Position numbers and translations under genes: made by a program. From contig BROG01000228.1 in NCBI GenBank assembly GCA_030159075.1, positions 62,001-126,000 on the forward strand: a stretch of 64,000 nt of DNA. The letters run 5' to 3'. Positions 58,288 to 64,000 of this stretch are shown here, piece after piece (positions within the stretch are counted from its first letter, which is position 1; every line of letters starts with the position of its first letter). The DNA is from Atrina japonica. Lineage: Eukaryota > Mollusca > Bivalvia > Pterioida > Pinnidae. The notes beneath the pieces were generated by a model. It worked only from the letters and a program-made list of their open reading frames with translations, ran no database searches and was not told where the DNA came from.

Positions 58288-60219
58288 ATGGCCTCGACCG
58301 CTGTCTCTGGTCCGAGCATTGGTGATGATAACGTTGAGGCCTATCGAATAATACAAAGTCATCAGATGGAAAACTATAAAAGTGGAAAATTTTCAGTCAA
58401 TAGTTGTTCTGGTGGCGAGGAGGAGCAAGGAACCATTGATATGTCCACTAATGAAAATCACCATGAAAGTGGTGATAAACGATCTCACGATATGAGAGAT
58501 ATGGGAGAAACTAGGGAAGAAACGAATACAGAAGTAACGACAGCAATAAGTGTTCAACCACACGTTACTAAATCAAACACTTCCATGTCACAAGATAAAC
58601 AGACAAACAGTAGTCAGATGGAATCAGGCGTTGATGAGAACGAATACAGTTATACGCCAGATTTCTCGTCCTCTGAAGAATCTGTCACCGTGGAGCCTAA
58701 AACTAGACAGCAAGATGCTGAATATCCGAGATCGGATGCGATAGATGGGCTTACCAACTTAACTACACAAAGCACTAAATGTGATTCCATTGAAACCACG
58801 GATCAAACCAAAGTGGTCCCGAAAAATAACGATGTATATGAAGAAATAGCCTTTCGCACAGCAAGTCAAAGGTCACGTGAAATAACCTTCCGTTGTCAAA
58901 CTGAGATGTGTGGTAATTATGGAGTCCCAATATATCGAGGTAAGAACAACACAGAATGTGGATGCGGGGATGCAATGCTAGGAAACCAGGGGCATTTGGG
59001 TACAACAAATCCATTGATCATAACAGATATAAAGTCAAGGGAATCAAGTCCCATCAATTTATCTAGGACTGCCTCATCGACCCAGGAGAGAGCTAGGACT
59101 CCCTTGGAATCTCAGGATGAAGAGAGAGCTGGGACTCCCTTGGAATCTCAGGATGAAGAGAGAGCTAGGACTCCCTTGGAATCTCAGGATAAAGAGAGAA
59201 ACTCAAGTCTGCTGCAGAGGAACGATGCAGAGAAACGGTGTGGCAATGAAAGGTATGAATCGCCGATAAGATCTCAACTTAGCACAAGAAACAATAATTC
59301 GAAAGAACAGAAAACCATCGAAAACCTAACTTCTGATCAAAGTTCAGAGTCAGTTGATGAAAGGTCACGTAACTCCGATGGTGGGACAGATGTGGACCAA
59401 TCAACATCAGGTGGAACCTATACGTGCTCCGATTCTTCAAAGGAATCAATTTTAGGGATACAACAGGTGGGCAGCAATAAAATATTCCCCAGTTACGAAA
59501 GCGAATTTGGATTGGACGGTCGAATCCGTACCAAGAATGTTGCCGTTGACGATAAAACGTCGGGTAGACGGCGTCGTTACTACAGGCAAATGAAAAATAA
59601 CTCTTTCTTGCAGAGTAGCAAGACATCTGTGTCTGGTACTTCATGTAAAAGCAAATTCTCATTGCCTACTATTGATACAAGTGGACCAGTCCAACTCACC
59701 CGGGGAAGACAATACAAAAAGAGTTCAAGCAATTCCGATACAATAGGGCAAGCCATGTACAATCAAGGTTTTACACGAGATTCTGGAAGTTGGTATAACG
59801 AAAGGAAGCAATACAGATTCCAAAAACCCAACAAAGGTAAAAATAAGAAGCCTGATATACTATTAATTGACCCCACAAATATAAGAAAAGATGTGAAAGA
59901 AAAACCGAAAATCCCGGTGCCTTTAAAGGCCGAGGCCATGATCAGAGATGGGCAACTCGAAGTTTCCGTCATTGACAACCGTAATGGACTCCCAGAATCC
60001 GAAAATATGAACGTCAAAATTACTCTGATTCATAAATATCTAAACAATGAAAAACCATGTAAAAGGAAAGGTAGGCGTAAAAGAGGGAAAGGGAGTGCGT
60101 TTGTAAATTATGGACTGGACCGCGATATTGTCAACCATCGCGCGATGTATGCACCTTTCAATACACATGTTGATCCCGAGGCATCTAAACGCCACAACAA
60201 GTTCTACGGTTTTGAGTAG
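58288..60219 (+). CDS. Uncharacterised 643-residue protein, single open exon
   Basis: One uninterrupted frame of 643 codons in an AT-rich region, with ATG in a strong context (GCAACCATGG). I do not recognise the family. The protein is highly polar, rich in Ser, Thr, Glu, Asn and Arg, with no signal peptide or membrane segment, so probably largely disordered. Visible features: a cysteine cluster at residues 203, 208, 224 and 226 that could bind a metal; a 12-residue motif (A-R-T-P-L-E-S-Q-D-E-E-R) repeated three times at about 268-303; basic stretches near 430 and K-R-K-G-R-R-K-R-G-K-G near 592-602, a likely nuclear localisation signal. The last 40 residues (N-Y-G-L-D-R-D-I to F-Y-G-F-E) look more ordered. 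It runs divergently from gene B with about 2.9 kb between starts. It may be an intronless gene or one large exon of a longer gene. Confidence 0.75.
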   Translation: MASTAVSGPSIGDDNVEAYRIIQSHQMENYKSGKFSVNSCSGGEEEQGTIDMSTNENHHESGDKRSHDMRDMGETREETNTEVTTAISVQPHVTKSNTSMSQDKQTNSSQMESGVDENEYSYTPDFSSSEESVTVEPKTRQQDAEYPRSDAIDGLTNLTTQSTKCDSIETTDQTKVVPKNNDVYEEIAFRTASQRSREITFRCQTEMCGNYGVPIYRGKNNTECGCGDAMLGNQGHLGTTNPLIITDIKSRESSPINLSRTASSTQERARTPLESQDEERAGTPLESQDEERARTPLESQDKERNSSLLQRNDAEKRCGNERYESPIRSQLSTRNNNSKEQKTIENLTSDQSSESVDERSRNSDGGTDVDQSTSGGTYTCSDSSKESILGIQQVGSNKIFPSYESEFGLDGRIRTKNVAVDDKTSGRRRRYYRQMKNNSFLQSSKTSVSGTSCKSKFSLPTIDTSGPVQLTRGRQYKKSSSNSDTIGQAMYNQGFTRDSGSWYNERKQYRFQKPNKGKNKKPDILLIDPTNIRKDVKEKPKIPVPLKAEAMIRDGQLEVSVIDNRNGLPESENMNVKITLIHKYLNNEKPCKRKGRRKRGKGSAFVNYGLDRDIVNHRAMYAPFNTHVDPEASKRHNKFYGFE

Positions 60220-60284
60220 GAACGAAATCAAGTGGTTGGAAACTTATAAAATACGATCAATAACAAAGTCAATAGTCAGCAAGA

Positions 60285-60290
60285 ATTAAA
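60285..60290 (+). terminator. Candidate poly(A) signal ATTAAA
   Basis: Common variant hexamer 66 bases past the stop codon of the 643-codon ORF. Confidence 0.35.
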
Positions 60291-60544
60291 ATAACGTGAA
60301 AAGTAACATCTATTTTTGTATATAAACTGTAAGCATATCAAAGAAGGATACTTCCAATTGATTAAAAACAGCTTAATGTCACTATACATATTGTGAAACA
60401 GTAAAAATGGTATGCAGAGTTTTGTGTTATCTTTTATGTTGCCCTAGATATATTAAAGCAGTGGTGTATTGTATATCACCTGATATTTATAAACATATAG
60501 CAACATATAGCATTAAAGTTGCATTAAATTAGATTCTAAAACAA

Positions 60545-60865
60545 AAACAAAATATTACGTGTTTACTACTTAAGACTGATATACAATAACAAATTTATAA
60601 GAGATATACACAAGCATGAAAATTATTATATTCCTAGTATATAGCTTGTGAAAATAAGGTCAGGTCCAGTCTTGTATGCATAATACAAAGTTCCAAGCAA
60701 TTATTTCCAAACGAATATTATTGCCAAACTGGATTTCTCAATGTCAGGTTCTGTGTCGTAGGCCACTATGCATATACAAATAGTAATTTGCAAACTACCA
60801 AACTGGGGTTCTCAGGCAATTTTCACAAAATATATAGGAATTTATGAATTTTTATGACTGGCCGA
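60545..60865. mobile_element. Foldback MITE fragment, AAAGGGGCATTAGC family
   Basis: Internal arms are recognisable downstream of the 643-codon ORF; ends not clear. Confidence 0.6.
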
Positions 60866-60870
60866 CCCGG

Positions 60871-61615
60871 TTCTTACGCCTACATTTATGAAATGCAATG
60901 TGTAAATAATTGGCAAGATTTAACTTTCTTTTTGATACAAAGTAAATTTTGGAAAGTTAACAAATAAATTTTCTATTTACATGATACGAAAGATAAATTT
61001 TATTCATAAGGAAATTTTAAGTTAGTGTGAAGGATGAGTATATAAATGTTTGCAAATAAAATTTTTCCAACTTTTTATTAAAATCATATAGGTTTTAAAC
61101 ATTTTTGTCAACTTATGGGATTTTGAGTTGATTTTTACTGTACCCACTTCTATATTTTGGCGTCCAAAGTGGGGAGCGTACGCCTTCCTTCATCCCCTGC
61201 CTTGAATCCCCCGCATCCGACCCGGTTCTTACACCTACATTTATGCCTTTCTTTTTGATACAAAGTAAATTTTGGAAAGTTAACAAATAAATTTTCATAT
61301 TCATACATGCAGAGAAAATGAAAACGAAAATTTATTTACCGATATGTAGGGAAAAGACTTCAGACAAAAACAAAAAAACAAAAAAACAAAGCATTGGATC
61401 CATGAATTTAAGTTAGTGTGAAGGATGAGTATATAAATGTTTGCCGCGCGTAGCGAGGCGTTAAAATTTTTGTAATTTATTTTTATTAATTTTCCAACTT
61501 TTTATTAAATTAATATAGGTTTTAAACATTTTCGTCAAATTATGGGATTTTGAGTTGATTTTTACTGTACCCACTTCGGAGTCAAAGTAGCGTACGCCTT
61601 CCGCCTTGAATCCGC
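60871..61615. repeat. ~350-bp direct duplication
   Basis: Two copies (60871-61210 and 61224-61615) sharing GGTTCTTAC.CCTACATTTATG, AAGGATGAGTATATAAATGT and GAGTTGATTTTTACTGTACC. The second has a short GC-rich insertion at 61442. Confidence 0.8.
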
Positions 61616-61913
61616 CACTGGCTAGGAAAGCGTATAGCTATTCCGGACTTTTTTTATCGAGCCAACGTGTATGTATCGTCGTAAAACCATGGTTCGGAAT
61701 CGCGAGAGCATACGACGACATGCAAATCATTTCGGTTTGAATTGTTGATTTGACTGGATTTCGGGATTTTATAGTCTTTTTTCTATTTTTTTTTTATCTA
61801 AGAAAAATTCCAGCAGGATAGCACTGAGCTATTGGATTATGTTGAAGTAAATAAGTATTCAGTTTGTGGTGCGTAGATTTTAAAATATTTCGGTGGTGTA
61901 AATTAGGTTCTCA

Positions 61914-62012
61914 GCATCGAACTATCGATATTTTGTTTTTTCTTTGTATTGAACTATCGATATTTTGTTTTTTATTTGTATCGAACTGTCGATATTTCGC
62001 TTTTTATTTGTA
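61914..62012. repeat. ~35-bp tandem repeat, three units
   Basis: TCGAACTATCGATATTTTGT repeated three times with small changes. Confidence 0.8.
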
Positions 62013-62114
62013 CCAAATGTGGTTGATTTGTTTGATAATGAATTGCTTGTTTTGCTGTTGTTTTACGTACCACTTTGATTTTTTCGCTTAAATGGAGAAA
62101 ACGCAATATTTGAC

Positions 62115-63015
62115 TCGTGCTATGGACCCGGTGTAATGTAGAAAAGTAACCCGCATAGAAAAACTACCCGGGGTCATACTACGTAGAAATCGTACCCGGG
62201 TAATTGTAGAAAATTGACCAGGGTTCCGGATAGTGTACAACGAAGGTAATATGAATGATAAGCCTTTTTGACATACAAATACCACGGGCAATCTTCGACT
62301 GATGATCACAACCTTTCATCTCCTAGACGTGGGTTCGAATCTCGCTCAGGGGAATTAGAATTATCACAAAACTTTTCTGCGAACATAAAAGATTTTCCAG
62401 GAAATAAAGTCATTCCAAGTTTATCTTTATGTTTAGCGTCCATCTTCAAACCAAAAACCCATCTTTCTATTAGAAAAAAACCCACAAAACGACCAAAAAA
62501 AAAAAAAAATTAGCAGAATAAATGCAATTTAATGCACATTTATGTGATTTACTGTTGTGTTTACAAAAGAAAAACAAAATTAGACTGATAAGAACCATAT
62601 CTTTGGTACATACTTATAAATATCCGCTATGAAAAAAAAATAGTTTTCCAACTGATGAAAGTATTTGTTCGTGTTAAACTGTTCGTGTCAATTAATAGCT
62701 ATGGTTCTTATTTCTTTCCTGGATGTTTTTTTTTTTTCTCTCTGTTTTAAAGTCTCAAAACCAATCGCAGTCCAGATCATAATTAGGCCTAGTATATTAC
62801 TATAAGCATAATATTCGTATTTGTATATCTTTTTCTTAAGAAGTAGGGGGGTAACTTTTCTAAGGTGTCGCTTTTTAACGGGACGAATAACAGAAATGTT
62901 GAGGCGGGTAGTTTTTCTACGGCTACCTGGGTAAGATTTCTATCGTAAAAAAGTGACCCCGGGTAGCATTTCTACGGCGGGACAATTTTTCACGTTCCAC
63001 CGGCATAAAAGCACA
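62115..63015. mobile_element. ~900-bp element with internally repetitive inverted ends
   Basis: Both ends are built from GTAGAAA..ACCCGGG words in opposite orientation (62130-62215 and 62870-62990). The middle holds a tRNA-like segment (62285-62345). Confidence 0.75.
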
Positions 63016-63029
63016 ATGAGTTTTTTTTT

Positions 63030-63245
63030 TCACATGCCTCAGTGCCGTGACACAGGATATGGTTTTTATATCTCATTCCAAAAGATCAGTATCTTTCACC
63101 TCTTATGTCGGTAGATTGGCAAAGGAACGGTCACGGCGTTGTAAAAGGCATAGATGGTATGGCATATGGTACCGAAAATCGAATCCGGGACCACCCGCTT
63201 ACAAGACGGGCGCTTTAATCAATAGAAACACCATGCCCGGTTCTA
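63030..63245 (-). mobile_element. tRNA-derived SINE with tRNA-Thr-like head
   Basis: Minus strand 63242-63166 folds as a decayed tRNA: an anticodon stem-loop with TGT and a B-box GATTCGATT. Not a functional tRNA gene because the A-box is damaged and a SINE body follows. Confidence 0.6.
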
Positions 63246-63904
63246 AGTGAAATAAAAGAAAATTCACCACATGGTATTTAAGTGTGGCGATCTGCTAGTG
63301 TCAAGTTTATTACAGAAAAGTACAAGATACCACCGCGAGGAGTAACAGCTGTGATAAAATACTAAGTAGGTCGGCGGCAAGCCATCTGAGAATACGACAA
63401 AATTATATATCTGATAAGTGACATAATTATATTAACGTCAGCTAATGGAAAATATAAATTACTTAATATACCTTTCATCATGCTTCTGCAATTATTTAAA
63501 AAGCAAGCAAAGAGAATTTTAACTCGGTATCAGAAAATTAGTCGCCAATATTTGTGTTTTTCTCTCATTTTCAATTCTTTGTAATCCTACATCTCTAGTC
63601 AGTTTTAAAAGCTTGAGATTCCCTATAGATTAAAAACGGCATTGATAACAAAAAAAATCACTTTCTCATATTTGTGTTAGAGTGTGATTCATATGTGTAG
63701 CAATACATTAATTTATAAGAGACGAATTCACATGTTTTCTCTCAACCATGGAAAACCTCGATCCAAGACCCTTAAATTTTATGACTTGGCTGATTGAGGT
63801 TCTTTGTGCGTATCAACACTTTCTCGGTCCAATTTGCTTAATTAACATCTAAATCGTCCCTTTTTATGAATTTCGTGTGAAAAATGATTATTTTCAAATA
63901 GTAA

Positions 63905-64000
63905 GCGGGCTTTGTTAGAATGGTGTGTTACGCCCACTCAACTACTTTTCACTTAATAGATGGTGGCGGTCAATTTTGTTTCATAATGGGGATAGAACTC
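63905..64000 (-). mobile_element. SINE body, cut by window edge
   Basis: GGTGTGTTACGCCCACTCAA and GATGGTGGCGGTCAATTTTG match the 50098 and 40850 SINE body. Confidence 0.55.

Noticed and set aside
63166..63242. Possible tRNA-Thr gene (minus strand)
   Set aside because: A-box arm is broken and a SINE body follows, so it is a tRNA-derived repeat.

Overview
The window looks like nuclear DNA of a bivalve mollusc. It is AT-rich, with small exons spread through introns full of microsatellites, tRNA-derived SINEs and many small inverted-repeat elements of the kinds common in bivalve genomes. The species call is inference; the gene models rest on reading frames, splice sites and exon phases read from the sequence.

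Two related genes lie head-to-tail on the minus strand. Gene B (55389 down to 23835) is complete: 19 coding exons, all phase-compatible, 2949 nt, 982 residues. Gene A (15144 down to 498) has 12 coding exons (560 residues) and runs off the left edge. Both have the Mind bomb layout: MIB/HERC2 domain, ZZ-type zinc finger, second MIB/HERC2 domain, two MIB repeats, then ankyrin repeats. Corresponding exons share the same phases, and eight of the twelve have identical lengths, so they are paralogues from a tandem duplication.

The main finding is the 3' end of gene B. Mind bomb proteins normally end in RING fingers after the ankyrin repeats. Here the last ankyrin exon is followed, in phase, by two exons encoding a complete PARP/ART catalytic domain of the PARP14-like mono-ADP-ribosyltransferase type. 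The predicted MIB-ZZ-MIB-ankyrin-ART protein would couple a Mind bomb substrate-recognition region to ADP-ribosylation instead of ubiquitylation. Its ZZ finger has also lost several zinc ligands that gene A keeps. Whether gene A ends in RING or ART cannot be seen.

In gene A, the intron next to the first long ankyrin exon holds about 16 copies of an 81-bp minisatellite. Its unit is the end of that exon plus its 5' splice site, giving an array of decoy donors.

The roughly 8.7 kb between the genes (15.1-23.8 kb) holds no convincing gene, but has five perfect TGACGTCA palindromes, SINEs and MITEs. To the right, 58288-60219 (+) is an uninterrupted 643-codon ORF with a strong start context. It encodes an unrecognised, probably disordered and basic-tailed protein, divergent from gene B. 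The right end (60.5-64 kb) is repeat-rich.
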